From Bacteroides propionicifaciens DSM 19291 = JCM 14649 (lineage in GTDB: Bacteria > Bacteroidota > Bacteroidia > Bacteroidales > Bacteroidaceae), in contig NZ_AQWS01000006.1 of assembly GCF_000375405.1 (NCBI RefSeq), forward strand, positions 23,931 through 87,930: 64,000 nucleotides of DNA, read 5' to 3'. Made by a program: the position numbers and the translations under genes. This document shows, piece by piece, positions 43,483 to 53,624 of this stretch (position 1 is its first letter; every line of letters starts with the position of its first letter). The notes beneath the pieces were generated by a model. The model saw nothing but the letters and a program-made list of their open reading frames with translations, ran no database searches and was not told where the DNA came from.

Positions 43483-44964
43483 ATGGCGAAAGAACTGAAA
43501 GATCTTACCAAACGTAGCGTTAACTACTCTCAGTGGTATAACGAGTTGGTGGTTAAGGCCGATTTAGCAGAACAGTCGGCTGTGCGTGGATGTATGGTTA
43601 TCAAACCTTACGGATATGCTATTTGGGAAAAAATACAACGTCAACTTGACGATATGTTTAAAGAGACAGGTCACGTGAATGCATATTTCCCGCTTCTTAT
43701 TCCCAAATCATTCTTTAGCCGTGAAGCTGATCACGTAGAAGGGTTTGCCAAGGAGTGTGCCGTGGTAACTCACTATCGTCTGAAAAATGCAGAAGATGGT
43801 TCTGGCGTTGTGGTTGACCCTACAGCGAAATTAGAAGAAGAATTGATTATTCGTCCTACATCAGAGACTATCATTTGGAATACATACAAAAACTGGATTC
43901 AGTCTTACCGTGACCTTCCAATCCTCTGTAACCAATGGGCTAACGTTATGCGTTGGGAGATGCGTACACGTCTTTTCCTACGTACTTCAGAGTTCTTGTG
44001 GCAAGAGGGGCATACGGCTCACGAAACTAAACAAGAGGCTGAAGAAGAAGCACGTAAAATGCTTCACGTTTATAGCGATTTCGCTGAGCAATTTATGGCT
44101 ATGCCTGTTGTTAGAGGTGTGAAAAGTGCATCTGAGCGTTTTGCTGGAGCTATTGATACTTATACCATTGAAGCGATGATGCAAGATGGTAAAGCGCTAC
44201 AAAGCGGTACTTCTCACTTCTTGGGTCAAAACTTTGCTAAAGCCTTTGACGTTAAGTTTGTGAACCGTGAAAATCAAATGGAATATGTTTGGGCAACCTC
44301 ATGGGGTGTTTCAACTCGTTTGATGGGAGCACTTGTTATGACTCACTCAGACGATAACGGTTTAGTATTACCTCCAAAATTAGCACCTATTCAAGTTGTT
44401 ATTGTTCCTATTTATAAAGGTGACGAACAACGTGCTATGCTTGCTGAAAAAGTAGCACCTATTGTTGCTAAGCTTAAAACTATGGGTGTATCTGTTAAGT
44501 ATGACGATTCGGACAACAAGCGTCCAGGTTTCAAGTTTGCCGACTATGAACTAAAAGGTGTACCTGTACGTCTTGTTCTTGGTGCACGTGACCTTGAAAA
44601 TGGTACAATCGAAGTTATGCGTCGTGATACACTCGAAAAATCTACGCATGCCCTCGAAGGTATTGAAGAGTACGTAGGCAATCTGCTTAACGAAATTCAA
44701 GAAAATATTTATAAGAAAGCTGTTGACTTCCGTGCAGCTCATACTTATGAGGCTAATAACTACGAAGAATTCAAAGAGAAATTGGATCTTGGTGGATTCG
44801 TTTTAGCACATTGGGATGGTACGCCCGAAACTGAAGCTCAAATCAAAGAAGAAACCAAAGCTACAATCCGTTGTATTCCTTTGGAAGGAGATAAAACTCC
44901 TGGTAAATGTGTCCTTACAGGAAAGCCTTCAGAATGTAGAGTTGTTTTTGCTCGTTCTTACTAA
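43483..44964 (+). CDS. proS: Prolyl-tRNA synthetase, archaeal/eukaryotic-like type
   Basis: Charges tRNA-Pro. About 493 residues from the ATG at 43483 (MAKELKDL), which suits the family better than a TTG-like start 42 bp earlier. Class II motifs: RPTSETIIW, motif 2 [14 protein letters not shown] and motif 3 region ([17 protein letters not shown]), then an anticodon-binding domain and a C-terminal domain ending in Tyr, as in the short non-E. coli type without the editing insertion. Confidence 0.96.
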   Translation: MAKELKDLTKRSVNYSQWYNELVVKADLAEQSAVRGCMVIKPYGYAIWEKIQRQLDDMFKETGHVNAYFPLLIPKSFFSREADHVEGFAKECAVVTHYRLKNAEDGSGVVVDPTAKLEEELIIRPTSETIIWNTYKNWIQSYRDLPILCNQWANVMRWEMRTRLFLRTSEFLWQEGHTAHETKQEAEEEARKMLHVYSDFAEQFMAMPVVRGVKSASERFAGAIDTYTIEAMMQDGKALQSGTSHFLGQNFAKAFDVKFVNRENQMEYVWATSWGVSTRLMGALVMTHSDDNGLVLPPKLAPIQVVIVPIYKGDEQRAMLAEKVAPIVAKLKTMGVSVKYDDSDNKRPGFKFADYELKGVPVRLVLGARDLENGTIEVMRRDTLEKSTHALEGIEEYVGNLLNEIQENIYKKAVDFRAAHTYEANNYEEFKEKLDLGGFVLAHWDGTPETEAQIKEETKATIRCIPLEGDKTPGKCVLTGKPSECRVVFARSY

Positions 44965-44987
44965 ATAGGCATTTAATTAAAAATATC

Positions 44988-45026
44988 AGGTCGGTTTAAT
45001 CTTTAAGGTTAAACCGACCTTTTTTA
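44988..45026 (+). terminator. Terminator after proS
   Basis: Perfect 12-bp inverted repeat AGGTCGGTTTAA / TTAAACCGACCT, loop of 9 nt, followed by TTTTTT. Confidence 0.9.
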
Positions 45027-45085
45027 TCTACTCTCTGTCCTATCAATCAGTAATTTTATAAAGCAACCCCATAGTAATGATCGTT

Positions 45086-45141
45086 CACCCTAGTGGTTAG
45101 GGTAGTGCAACTTACTCGCTTACCCATTACGACTTACTCGT
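45086..45141 (-). repeat. Dispersed 22-bp-period repeat element, copy C
   Basis: On the minus strand: ACGAGTAAGTCG (45141-45130), GCGAGTAAGTTG 22 bp on (45119-45108) and a degenerate third unit (45097-45086). The first 12-mer is identical to copy A. Confidence 0.55.
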
Positions 45142-45313
45142 TTTATCCCGATAAACTGTAACTAAGCATTGCCTGTTCGTGATGAATCGGTAGATATATG
45201 TCGTATAAATATCTAAATTGAAAGTTTTATTACACTTTATGTGGTAATTGTTTTGATATGTGAATTAAATTCTTTTTGTTTGTAATTGTTAAGAGATACA
45301 AAACAAGAAAGCA

Positions 45314-45412
45314 ATGAAAAATTTATTAAACAATAACGTCATTATCGTCCTCATTATTATTCTGCTGTTACACTGTGATAGTAGTGAGATAGGTATGTGG
45401 GTTATTGAATAA
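45314..45412 (+). CDS. Leader peptide of the leu/ilv attenuator
   Basis: 32 codons starting ATG AAA AAT and ending TAA. The peptide begins MKNLLNNN and then has eleven consecutive branched-chain residues, VIIVLIIILLL (codons 9-19), before HCDSSEIGMWVIE. This composition in front of a leucine/isoleucine/valine operon is diagnostic of an attenuation leader. The terminator 22 nt downstream and the pairing regions are described in the attenuator entry. The peptide itself need have no function; its translation speed reports charged Leu/Ile/Val tRNA. Confidence 0.85.
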   Translation: MKNLLNNNVIIVLIIILLLHCDSSEIGMWVIE

Positions 45413-45471
45413 ATTAAAATAATAACTGAATCAAAAAAGCCTCTCTCACTACTTGTGAGAGAGGCTTTTCT
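45350..45471 (+). promoter_or_regulatory. Transcription attenuator of the leu/ilv operon
   Basis: Region 1 (45350-45361, CTCATTATTATT) overlaps the Leu-Ile control codons and can pair over 12 bp, four of them G-U, with region 2 (45377-45388). Region 2, shifted to 45381-45393 (GTAGTGAGATAGG), can instead pair 12 of 13 positions with 45440-45452 (CCTCTCTCACTAC), the 5' arm of the terminator. The terminator is a perfect 15-bp stem, 45435-45449 with 45455-45469, loop TACTT, tail TTTTCT. A ribosome stalled at the control codons frees region 2, which blocks the terminator and lets leuA be transcribed. No clear promoter was found upstream. Confidence 0.82.
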
Positions 45472-45494
45472 GATAAGACCATAAAAGTAAAAAG

Positions 45495-46985
45495 ATGGAA
45501 CAAATTTATGTTTTCGACACGACATTAAGAGATGGAGAGCAGGTACCAGGCTGCCAGTTGAACACCCTTGAAAAGGTGGAAGTAGCTAAGGCTCTGGAGC
45601 GTTTGGGAGTCGATGTGATAGAGGCAGGTTTCCCTGTATCAAGTCCTGGCGATTTTAAATCGATCATTGAAATTTCAAAAGCTGTTACATGGCCTGTTAT
45701 CTGTGCTCTGACACGAGCGGTAGAGAAAGACATAGATGTTGCTGCCGAATCACTCAAGTATGCCAAACGCAAACGCATACATACGGGTATTGGAACTTCC
45801 GACTTCCATATTCGCCACAAATTTGGAGCTACCCGGGAGGAGATTATTGAACGTGCTGTTAAAGCCGTAAAATATGCACGTCGTTTTACGGATGATGTAG
45901 AGTTTTATGCCGAAGATGCTGGCCGAACCGACAATGCTTACTTGGCTCAAGTAGTTGAGGCAGTAATCAAGGCTGGTGCTACGGTGGTCAATATCCCCGA
46001 TACAACGGGTTATTGTTTTCCCGACGAGTATGGAGCTAAAATAAAATACCTAATCGACCATGTGGATATGCGAGATGCTATTCTTTCAACCCACTGTCAC
46101 CAAGACCTCGGTATGGCAACAGCAAATACACTCTCGGGGGTATTGAACGGAGCTAGACAAGTAGAGGTTACGCTTAACGGAATCGGAGAGCGAGCAGGAA
46201 ATACAGCTCTTGAAGAGGTAGTTATGGCCTTGGCAAGTCATCCGCATCGAGGCTACTGCACCCATATCAACACCCAAGAGATTAGCTCGGTAAGCCGAAT
46301 GGTTTCAAGTTTGATGAATATGCCTGTGCAACCCAATAAGGCAATCGTGGGTAGAAATGCCTTCGCTCACTCTTCGGGGATTCATCAAGATGGTGTACTT
46401 AAAAACGTCGATACTTACGAAATTATTAATCCACAAGATGTGGGTATCCGTGACAACTCTATCGTTTTGACTGCCAGAAGTGGAAGAGCAGCCCTAAAAA
46501 ATCGCCTTGAGATTTTGGGTGTAGAGATTAGTACTGAAGAGTTAGACACTGTTTATCACGACTTCTTAGAGCTTGCCGATAAGAAGAAAAACATCAACGA
46601 CGAAGACGTTTTATCATTATTAGGCAAAAATAGTGACGACAAACGCATTAAGGTAGAGTACCTACAAGTGGTTTCGGGGATTGACGTTCGCAATGTGGCT
46701 AGCATTGGATTACGGATTGCAGGCGAACTTTTTGAAGCCTCAGCCAGTGGAAATGGACCTGTTGATGCAGCTATTAAAGCAGTCAAACAGATTATTCGTC
46801 GGGAGATGTCAATTCAAGAGTTCCTTATTCAGGCTATTGATAGGGGGAGTGACGATACGGGCAAAGTCCATATGCATGTGGCCTACAACGACGTAGTTTA
46901 TTATGGGTTTTCGGCAAATACCGATATTATTGCTGCTTCAGTAGAAGCCTTTATTGATGCGGTAAATAAGTTCACCGATGCCTGA
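45495..46985 (+). CDS. leuA: 2-isopropylmalate synthase
   Basis: Condenses 2-oxoisovalerate with acetyl-CoA, the first committed step to leucine. 496 residues: TIM barrel with [12 protein letters not shown], the metal-binding HCHQDLG and NGIGERAGN segments, and a C-terminal allosteric domain (about 385-496) that in the family binds leucine. First gene after the attenuator, whose terminator lies about 25 bp upstream. Confidence 0.96.
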   Translation: MEQIYVFDTTLRDGEQVPGCQLNTLEKVEVAKALERLGVDVIEAGFPVSSPGDFKSIIEISKAVTWPVICALTRAVEKDIDVAAESLKYAKRKRIHTGIGTSDFHIRHKFGATREEIIERAVKAVKYARRFTDDVEFYAEDAGRTDNAYLAQVVEAVIKAGATVVNIPDTTGYCFPDEYGAKIKYLIDHVDMRDAILSTHCHQDLGMATANTLSGVLNGARQVEVTLNGIGERAGNTALEEVVMALASHPHRGYCTHINTQEISSVSRMVSSLMNMPVQPNKAIVGRNAFAHSSGIHQDGVLKNVDTYEIINPQDVGIRDNSIVLTARSGRAALKNRLEILGVEISTEELDTVYHDFLELADKKKNINDEDVLSLLGKNSDDKRIKVEYLQVVSGIDVRNVASIGLRIAGELFEASASGNGPVDAAIKAVKQIIRREMSIQEFLIQAIDRGSDDTGKVHMHVAYNDVVYYGFSANTDIIAASVEAFIDAVNKFTDA

Positions 46986-47043
46986 AGAAACTTTACGAGA
47001 GATTAGACAAAGAGAATACTACAAAACGATAATAGAACAGTAA
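46978..47043 (+). CDS. Possible 21-residue coupled micro-ORF between leuA and leuC
   Basis: ATG at 46978 overlaps the leuA stop (TGA at 46983-46985) in another frame and reads [24 protein letters not shown], ending one base before the leuC ATG at 47045. The fit between the two genes suggests translational coupling or a micro-protein, but a chance frame is possible. Confidence 0.3.
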   Translation: MPEETLREIRQREYYKTIIEQ

Positions 47044-47044
47044 G

Positions 47045-48430
47045 ATGAAAAAAACATTATTTGATAAGGTATGGGACGCTCATGTAGTGAGTACCGTTGA
47101 CCAAGGCCCTACACAACTTTATATCGATCGACATTTCTGTCACGAGGTAACTAGCCCTCAAGCTTTTGATGGTCTTAGAAATAGAAACTTGAAAGTACTT
47201 CGCCCTAGTCAAACTCTTTTGACTGCCGATCACAATATTCCCACAATCAATCAAGACCAACCCATTGCCGATGCAATATCTAAGAAGCAGGTCGATACGT
47301 TAAGTCAAAATGCTAAAGATTTTAAGCTTACTTATTACGGGTTAGGACATAAGAAAAATGGAATTGTCCATGTGGTAGGTCCCGAAAATGGATATACTCA
47401 ACCCGGAATGACAATCGTTTGTGGCGATAGTCATACCTCAACTCACGGAGCTTTTGGCGCAATAGCCTTTGGTATTGGTACGAGTGAAGTAGAAATGGTT
47501 TTGGCTAGCCAATGTGTGCTGCAAAACCGCCCCAAAACAATGCGTATTAACTTTACGGGGGATCTTCAGCCAGGGGTTACAGCCAAAGATATGGCGCTTT
47601 ATATGATTGCCAAACTGACAACAGGTGGTGCTACAGGATATTTTGTGGAGTATGCAGGTCAGGCTGTTCGCAATCTTAGCATGGAAGGACGTATGACGCT
47701 TTGCAATATGAGTATCGAGATGGGTGCACGTGGAGGTTTGATCGCTCCTGATGCGGTTACATTTGAATATCTAAAAGGGCGTGAATTTGCTCCTAAGGGT
47801 CAAAAATGGGATGAGGCTTTAGCCTATTGGTCGAGTCTGAAAACCGATAAAGGTGCTAATTTTGATAAAGAGATCACACTCGATGCCTCACAAATTCGTC
47901 CGATGCTTACCTATGGTACCAACCCCGGAATGGGAATGGCTATAGACGAATCTATCCCCACTAGAGATCAAGTAGAATCGGCTAGTTTGAGTTCTTTCGA
48001 AAAGTCCTTGGCTTATATGGGTTTTGAGGCAGGAGAGTCTTTGGAAGGAAAACAGATTGATTATGTGTTTCTTGGTAGCTGTACTAACGGAAGAATTGAA
48101 GATTTTAGGGCTTTTGCTGGCTATGTAAAAGGAAAGAAGAAAGCTGACAATGTTACAGCATGGCTCGTACCAGGTAGTTGGTTGGTGATGGATCAGATTA
48201 AAGCCGAAAAGCTAGATAAGATTCTCGAAGAGGCAGGATTTGAACTTCGTCAGCCTGGTTGTTCGGCTTGTTTGGCCATGAACGACGACAAGGTTCCTGC
48301 AGGAAAATACGCTGTGTCTTCATCCAACCGAAACTTCGAAGGGCGTCAAGGTCCGGGAGCACGTACGATTTTAGCAGGTCCGCTTGTGGTTGCAGCAGCA
48401 GCAGTAAATGGGAGAATTACCAATCCGTAA
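47045..48430 (+). CDS. leuC: 3-isopropylmalate dehydratase large subunit
   Basis: Aconitase-family subunit that isomerises 2- to 3-isopropylmalate with LeuD. 461 residues. Fe-S cluster cysteines in GSCTNGRI and [11 protein letters not shown], plus conserved [15 protein letters not shown]. The cluster is oxygen-sensitive, in keeping with an anaerobic lifestyle. Confidence 0.97.
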   Translation: MKKTLFDKVWDAHVVSTVDQGPTQLYIDRHFCHEVTSPQAFDGLRNRNLKVLRPSQTLLTADHNIPTINQDQPIADAISKKQVDTLSQNAKDFKLTYYGLGHKKNGIVHVVGPENGYTQPGMTIVCGDSHTSTHGAFGAIAFGIGTSEVEMVLASQCVLQNRPKTMRINFTGDLQPGVTAKDMALYMIAKLTTGGATGYFVEYAGQAVRNLSMEGRMTLCNMSIEMGARGGLIAPDAVTFEYLKGREFAPKGQKWDEALAYWSSLKTDKGANFDKEITLDASQIRPMLTYGTNPGMGMAIDESIPTRDQVESASLSSFEKSLAYMGFEAGESLEGKQIDYVFLGSCTNGRIEDFRAFAGYVKGKKKADNVTAWLVPGSWLVMDQIKAEKLDKILEEAGFELRQPGCSACLAMNDDKVPAGKYAVSSSNRNFEGRQGPGARTILAGPLVVAAAAVNGRITNP

Positions 48431-48533
48431 CTAGGCCGATTTTAGCCTCTAACTATCACTAAGTTATATTAAAACAACAGGTTTGGTTCTGATGCTTCTT
48501 GCATGAGGATCCTACCCTAAACACCCCCTTAAA

Positions 48534-49130
48534 ATGGAAAAGTTCAAGAAAATTAAGTCAACATATATCCCCCTTCCCATTGAAAATGTGGATACCGATC
48601 AAATTATTCCCGCTCGTTTTTTAAAAGCAACCAGTCGTGCTGGTTTTGGTAAGAATCTCTTTGCCGATTGGCGGTTTGAGAGTTCGGGAGCAGCAAAGCA
48701 AGACTTTGTGCTTAATAACTCGCGATACGCAGGTGAGATTTTGGTAGCGGGTAAAAACTTTGGTAGTGGCTCGAGCCGTGAGCATGCTGCATGGGCCATT
48801 TCAGATTATGGTTTTAAAGTAGTTGTATCGAGTTTCTTTGCTGATATTTTCAAGAATAATGCACTCAACAACGGCTTACTTCCTATTGTGGTTTCTCCTG
48901 AGTTTCTGGAAACGCTATTCGAAACAGTCGAGAATAATCCCAAAGCAACCCTATCAGTAGATCTTGAAAGGCAAACCATAACGCTCGATGAAACTAATCA
49001 GACGGAGTCGTTTGAAATCAACGCCTACAAAAAGAGATGTTTGCTTGAAGGGATGGACGATATCGACTACCTATTGTCTAATCAACAAAAACTTGAGCAG
49101 TATGAATCTCAACGAGTCTTTAGCTACTAA
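48534..49130 (+). CDS. leuD: 3-isopropylmalate dehydratase small subunit
   Basis: 198 residues with the swivel-domain signatures [14 protein letters not shown] and [16 protein letters not shown]. Forms the dehydratase with LeuC. Preceded by a 103-bp gap, the longest inside the operon, and overlapped at its 3' end by the next gene by 29 bp. Confidence 0.97.
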   Translation: MEKFKKIKSTYIPLPIENVDTDQIIPARFLKATSRAGFGKNLFADWRFESSGAAKQDFVLNNSRYAGEILVAGKNFGSGSSREHAAWAISDYGFKVVVSSFFADIFKNNALNNGLLPIVVSPEFLETLFETVENNPKATLSVDLERQTITLDETNQTESFEINAYKKRCLLEGMDDIDYLLSNQQKLEQYESQRVFSY

Positions 49131-50670
49131 GCATAAAAACACAAAAGGTCAGCTTCCTTATGTCGAGTTGATGGATACGACTCTTCGTGATGGAGAACAG
49201 ACCTGTGGAGTCTCATTTACCACTCCCGAAAAGCTAAGTGTTTTAAAACTCTTGCTTGACGACCTCAAAGTCGATCGGGTCGAAATAGCCTCAGCTCGAG
49301 TTTCGAGTGGAGAGTTCGAAACGGTGAAGAAGGCTGCAAAATGGGCCAAAGAACACGGTTACCTACATCGACTCGAAGTGCTGGGTTTTGTTGATGGAGA
49401 GGCATCGTTGAAGTGGATTGCCGACACGGGTTGTAAGGTGGTAAACCTACTATGTAAAGGCTCACTTAACCATTGCGAGCATCAGTTAGGTAAAACTCCA
49501 CACGAGCATATTCAAGACATTAAAAGGAGTTTAGCTTTGGCTCGTGAACTTGGCTTAAAGGTCAATATCTACCTTGAAGATTGGTCAAACGGCATGCAGC
49601 ATTCACCCGATTATGTTTTCGAAATAGTCGATGCCCTACAAGCTCAGGAGGTAATGCGGTGGATGTTACCCGATACACTGGGCATCTTGAACCCTACCAA
49701 AACTCAGCACTATTGTGGTGCGATGGTTAAGCGTTATCCTGAGCTACATTTCGATTTCCATGCCCACAACGATTACGACTTAGCTGTAGCCAATGTTTTT
49801 GAGGCAGTAAAAGTAGGAATAAAAGGTGTACACGTTACAGTTAATGGTCTAGGAGAGCGAGCAGGTAATGCTTCACTCACAAGTGTGGTTGCCATGCTTG
49901 AAGATCAGTTGGGCCGTACGACAAATATCTGTTCTCAGAACAGTTATGGAGTCTGCAAGTTGGTCGAAAGCTATTCGGGAATACGAATAGCCAATAACAA
50001 ACCCGTAACTGGCGATTTCGCATTTACTCAGGTAGCAGGGATTCATGTCGATGGAGATCTAAAGAAAGGGTTGTATTGCAGTGAACTTCGTCCCGAAAGG
50101 TTTGGACGAACACGAGCCTACGCACTTGGCAAGACTTCGGGTAAATCGAATATCATTAAGAATCTCGAAACCCTAGGAATAGAGCTCGACGATGAATTGA
50201 TAAAGAAGGTTACCCAACGTGTAATTGAGATGGGCGACCGTAAAGAGATGGTTTCACCCGATGAGTTGCCCTTTATTATCTCTGATATTCTGGGTAACGG
50301 TGAGACTGAGGCAGAGGTTAAGATCTTGAATTACTCTTTAGTGGCTGCTATGGGCTTGCGTCCCTCGGTCAATATCAAAATCCAAGTAGGCGATGAGAGT
50401 TACGAAGCCAATGCTTCGGGTGAGGGGCAATACCATGCATTTACGAAGGCATTGACCCAAATCTACAGCAAACTCGACCGTGAGTTGCCCGATTTGATAG
50501 ACTATGTAGTGGTTATTCCACCTGGTGGACGTACGGATGCCTATGTGCAAACGATAATAACTTGGAAACAAGATCAACAGATATTTAGGACGCGAGCAGT
50601 CGATATTGATCAGACTACGGCAGCTATTAAAGCTACGCTCAAGATGCTCAACCGAATAGAATTGAAATAG
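49102..50670 (+). CDS. Second isopropylmalate/citramalate synthase-family enzyme
   Basis: 522 residues from the ATG at 49102, overlapping leuD by 29 bp. HMGL-like barrel with [29 protein letters not shown] and [13 protein letters not shown], then a C-terminal LeuA-type allosteric domain (about 390-520). It is a distant paralogue of the operon's leuA. The pathway position suggests (R)-citramalate synthase, giving a threonine-independent route to isoleucine, or a leucine-insensitive isopropylmalate synthase. Sequence alone does not decide. I have not given a symbol for this reason. Confidence 0.8.
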   Translation: MNLNESLATKHKNTKGQLPYVELMDTTLRDGEQTCGVSFTTPEKLSVLKLLLDDLKVDRVEIASARVSSGEFETVKKAAKWAKEHGYLHRLEVLGFVDGEASLKWIADTGCKVVNLLCKGSLNHCEHQLGKTPHEHIQDIKRSLALARELGLKVNIYLEDWSNGMQHSPDYVFEIVDALQAQEVMRWMLPDTLGILNPTKTQHYCGAMVKRYPELHFDFHAHNDYDLAVANVFEAVKVGIKGVHVTVNGLGERAGNASLTSVVAMLEDQLGRTTNICSQNSYGVCKLVESYSGIRIANNKPVTGDFAFTQVAGIHVDGDLKKGLYCSELRPERFGRTRAYALGKTSGKSNIIKNLETLGIELDDELIKKVTQRVIEMGDRKEMVSPDELPFIISDILGNGETEAEVKILNYSLVAAMGLRPSVNIKIQVGDESYEANASGEGQYHAFTKALTQIYSKLDRELPDLIDYVVVIPPGGRTDAYVQTIITWKQDQQIFRTRAVDIDQTTAAIKATLKMLNRIELK

Positions 50671-50704
50671 TAGGAATAGACAAACTTTAAAATAAAAAGA
50701 TAAA

Positions 50705-51778
50705 ATGAAATTGAACTTAGCTGTTTTACCAGGAGATGGAATTGGTCCTGAAATAATGAGGGAGGCTTTAAAAGTAACCAAGGCAATTTGTAAGAAGTTT
50801 AACCATTCGCTTAGCTATAAAGAGGCACTTGTGGGTGCTTGTGCTATTGATGCCGTAGGAGATCCTTATCCTGCTGAGACACACCAAATCTGTTTAGATT
50901 CGGACGCTGTACTCTTTGGTGCAATTGGTTCTTTGAAATTCGATAACGATCCACAAGCAAAGGTAAGGCCGGAGCAAGGCTTGTTGCGTATGCGTAAAAC
51001 CCTAGGCTTGTATGCAAACCTGCGTCCTGTGACCGTATTTCCTAATCGTGCCCACCTTTCTCCGCTTCGTGAAGAGTTAGTTAAGGATGCCGATTTTATG
51101 TGTGTGCGAGAACTAACGGGCGGGCTCTATTTCGGTCGTCCACAGGGCAGAAGTGAAGATGGCAATACAGCTTACGATACTTGCATTTATACCCGTGAAG
51201 AGGTGGAGCGAATCCTAAACCTTGCATTTGAATTGGCACGTAGCCGTCGCAAAAAACTCACACTAGTCGATAAAGCCAATGTCTTAGCAACATCTAGACT
51301 TTGGAGAGAGGTAGCGCAAGAACTAGCTCCTCGAAATCCTGACATTGAAACTGAATATATGTTTGTAGATAACGCTGCAATGCAATTGATCCAGAACCCT
51401 CGTCGATTTGATGTTTTGGTAACCGAGAACTTGTTTGGCGATATTTTGACTGATGAGGCTTCGGTAATTAGTGGCTCTATGGGGTTATTGCCCTCTGCTT
51501 CGATAGGAGTTCATACTTCACTTTTTGAACCTATCCACGGTTCGTACCCACAAGCAGCAGGAAAGAATATTGCGAACCCACTAGCTATGATTCTCTCAGT
51601 TGCGATGCTCTTTGAATATGGTCTTGACAAGAAAGATGAAGCTGAACTCATCCGAAGAGCTGTTGCCGCATCAATGGAAGCCAAAGTAGTAACCGAGGAT
51701 CTTGCAGGTACCGATAGAGCCTATTCTACATCAGAAGTAGGTGATTGGGTAGCAGCATGGATTGAAGAGGAGGAATAA
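50705..51778 (+). CDS. leuB: 3-isopropylmalate dehydrogenase
   Basis: NAD-dependent oxidative decarboxylation to 2-oxoisocaproate. 357 residues; [10 protein letters not shown] at the N-terminus, substrate segment [16 protein letters not shown], metal site in [12 protein letters not shown] and the NAD-binding [14 protein letters not shown]. Four bases before ilvD. Confidence 0.97.
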   Translation: MKLNLAVLPGDGIGPEIMREALKVTKAICKKFNHSLSYKEALVGACAIDAVGDPYPAETHQICLDSDAVLFGAIGSLKFDNDPQAKVRPEQGLLRMRKTLGLYANLRPVTVFPNRAHLSPLREELVKDADFMCVRELTGGLYFGRPQGRSEDGNTAYDTCIYTREEVERILNLAFELARSRRKKLTLVDKANVLATSRLWREVAQELAPRNPDIETEYMFVDNAAMQLIQNPRRFDVLVTENLFGDILTDEASVISGSMGLLPSASIGVHTSLFEPIHGSYPQAAGKNIANPLAMILSVAMLFEYGLDKKDEAELIRRAVAASMEAKVVTEDLAGTDRAYSTSEVGDWVAAWIEEEE

Positions 51779-51781
51779 ATT

Positions 51782-53611
51782 ATGAAAAATAGATTAAGAA
51801 GTTCCGAGAGTCTTGAAGGACGAAGAATGGCAGGTGCACGTTCGCTATGGAGAGCCAACGGCATGAAGCCCGAGCAGATGGGGAAGCCCATCATCGGAAT
51901 CGTAAACTCGTTTACTCAGTTTGTTCCTGGGCATATGCACTTGCATCCTGTGGGGCAAATGGTAAAAGCGGAGATAGAAAAGCTAGGTTGCTTTGCGGCA
52001 GAGTTTAACACCATCGCTGTTGATGATGGTATTGCTATGGGGCATAAGGGAATGCTTTATTCCCTGCCTTCGAGAGATTTAATAGCCGATAGCATCGAGT
52101 ATATGGCAGAGGCACACCGAGTAGATGCGTTGTTTTGCATTAGCAACTGCGATAAGATTACGCCTGGGATGATGATGGCAGCCATGCGACTCAATGTTCC
52201 TGTAATCTTTGTATCGGGAGGTCCTATGGAAGCAGGAATTGTCGGTTCAAAGCAAGTTGACCTGATTGATGCCATGGTAAAATCGGCTGACGATTCAGTT
52301 TCTGACCAAGAGATAGCTGAGCTTGAAGCCAGCGCTTGCCCTACTTGTGGTTCTTGTTCGGGGATGTTTACAGCAAACTCGATGAATTGCCTTAATGAGG
52401 CTTTGGGTTTAGCTTTACCAGGCAATGGAACTGTGGTTGCTACTCATGCTTATCGATTCGAACTCTTCAAGAGAGCAGCGAAACAGTTGGTTGAAAATGC
52501 TAATCGCTACTACTTCGAGGGAGACGCTCGTGTATTGCCACGCAATATTGCTACTCGTGAAGCTTTTCTGAATGCCATGTCACTCGATATTGCTATGGGT
52601 GGATCGACCAATACGATACTTCATTTACTGGCTGTAGCTCACGAGGCTCAAGTCAAGTTTGATCTATCTGATATTGACGAGCTGTCGCGTATGGTACCCT
52701 GCCTTTGTAAGGTGGCACCCAACTCGACGAAGTATCATATCCAAGATGTAAACAGGGCAGGTGGAGTATTAGGGATTCTAAACGAACTTAATAAGGGAGG
52801 GTTAATCAACTCAGGTGTATATAGAGCCGATGGTTTAACGCTTTCCGAGGCACTCGACAAGTACGATATTACGAAAACAAGCCCAAGCTCCGAAGCCAAA
52901 GAGCTTTACTCTGTAGCCCCAGCCAATCAACGAAGCGGAACTATGGGCTGGCATAATTCGACCTATCCTACATTGGATACCGACCGAATTGAGGGTTGCA
53001 TTCGTAATCTTGCACATGCTTATACACAAGATGGTGGTTTGGCTGTACTTCGTGGAAACCTAGCACTCGACGGTTGTGTGGTTAAGACCGCAGGAATAGA
53101 CCCTAGCACATGGAACTTTGTAGGAGTTGCTAAGGTATATCAGTCGCAAGACGAGGCTTGTGTGGCCATTCTTACAGGTTTGGTTGGTCCTGGGGATGTA
53201 GTAGTAATTACACATGAAGGCCCTCAAGGAGGCCCAGGAATGCAAGAGATGCTTTATCCAACCTCCTATATTAAATCAAAGCAACTGGGTGAGGTTTGTG
53301 CTTTGATTACCGACGGACGATTTTCTGGTGGAACATCAGGTTTATCAATCGGACATATCTCACCTGAGGCTGCTGCAGGAGGTAATATCGGATTGGTACG
53401 TGAGGGGGATTGCATAGAAATCAGTATCCCCGAAAGACGAATAACACTCCGTGTATCCGATCAAGAGTTAGCCCAAAGAAGAAATGAAGAAGAGCTTCGT
53501 GGTAAAGAAGCTTTTACCCCCGATAGAGAACGCGAGGTGTCGCAGGCCCTAAAGGCTTATGCTCGCTTTGTTAGCTCTGCCGACAAGGGAGCAGTACGAA
53601 TAATAGATTAA
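51782..53611 (+). CDS. ilvD: Dihydroxyacid dehydratase
   Basis: Dehydrates dihydroxyacids to the 2-oxoacid precursors of valine and isoleucine. 609 residues. Cluster cysteines at Cys123 (SNCDKITPG) and in [10 protein letters not shown] (186-192). The segment [13 protein letters not shown] lacks the extra Cys of the plant-type [2Fe-2S] enzymes, placing it with the oxygen-labile [4Fe-4S] E. coli type. Confidence 0.97.
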   Translation: MKNRLRSSESLEGRRMAGARSLWRANGMKPEQMGKPIIGIVNSFTQFVPGHMHLHPVGQMVKAEIEKLGCFAAEFNTIAVDDGIAMGHKGMLYSLPSRDLIADSIEYMAEAHRVDALFCISNCDKITPGMMMAAMRLNVPVIFVSGGPMEAGIVGSKQVDLIDAMVKSADDSVSDQEIAELEASACPTCGSCSGMFTANSMNCLNEALGLALPGNGTVVATHAYRFELFKRAAKQLVENANRYYFEGDARVLPRNIATREAFLNAMSLDIAMGGSTNTILHLLAVAHEAQVKFDLSDIDELSRMVPCLCKVAPNSTKYHIQDVNRAGGVLGILNELNKGGLINSGVYRADGLTLSEALDKYDITKTSPSSEAKELYSVAPANQRSGTMGWHNSTYPTLDTDRIEGCIRNLAHAYTQDGGLAVLRGNLALDGCVVKTAGIDPSTWNFVGVAKVYQSQDEACVAILTGLVGPGDVVVITHEGPQGGPGMQEMLYPTSYIKSKQLGEVCALITDGRFSGGTSGLSIGHISPEAAAGGNIGLVREGDCIEISIPERRITLRVSDQELAQRRNEEELRGKEAFTPDREREVSQALKAYARFVSSADKGAVRIID

Positions 53612-53624
53612 AAAAGAGAATGCC

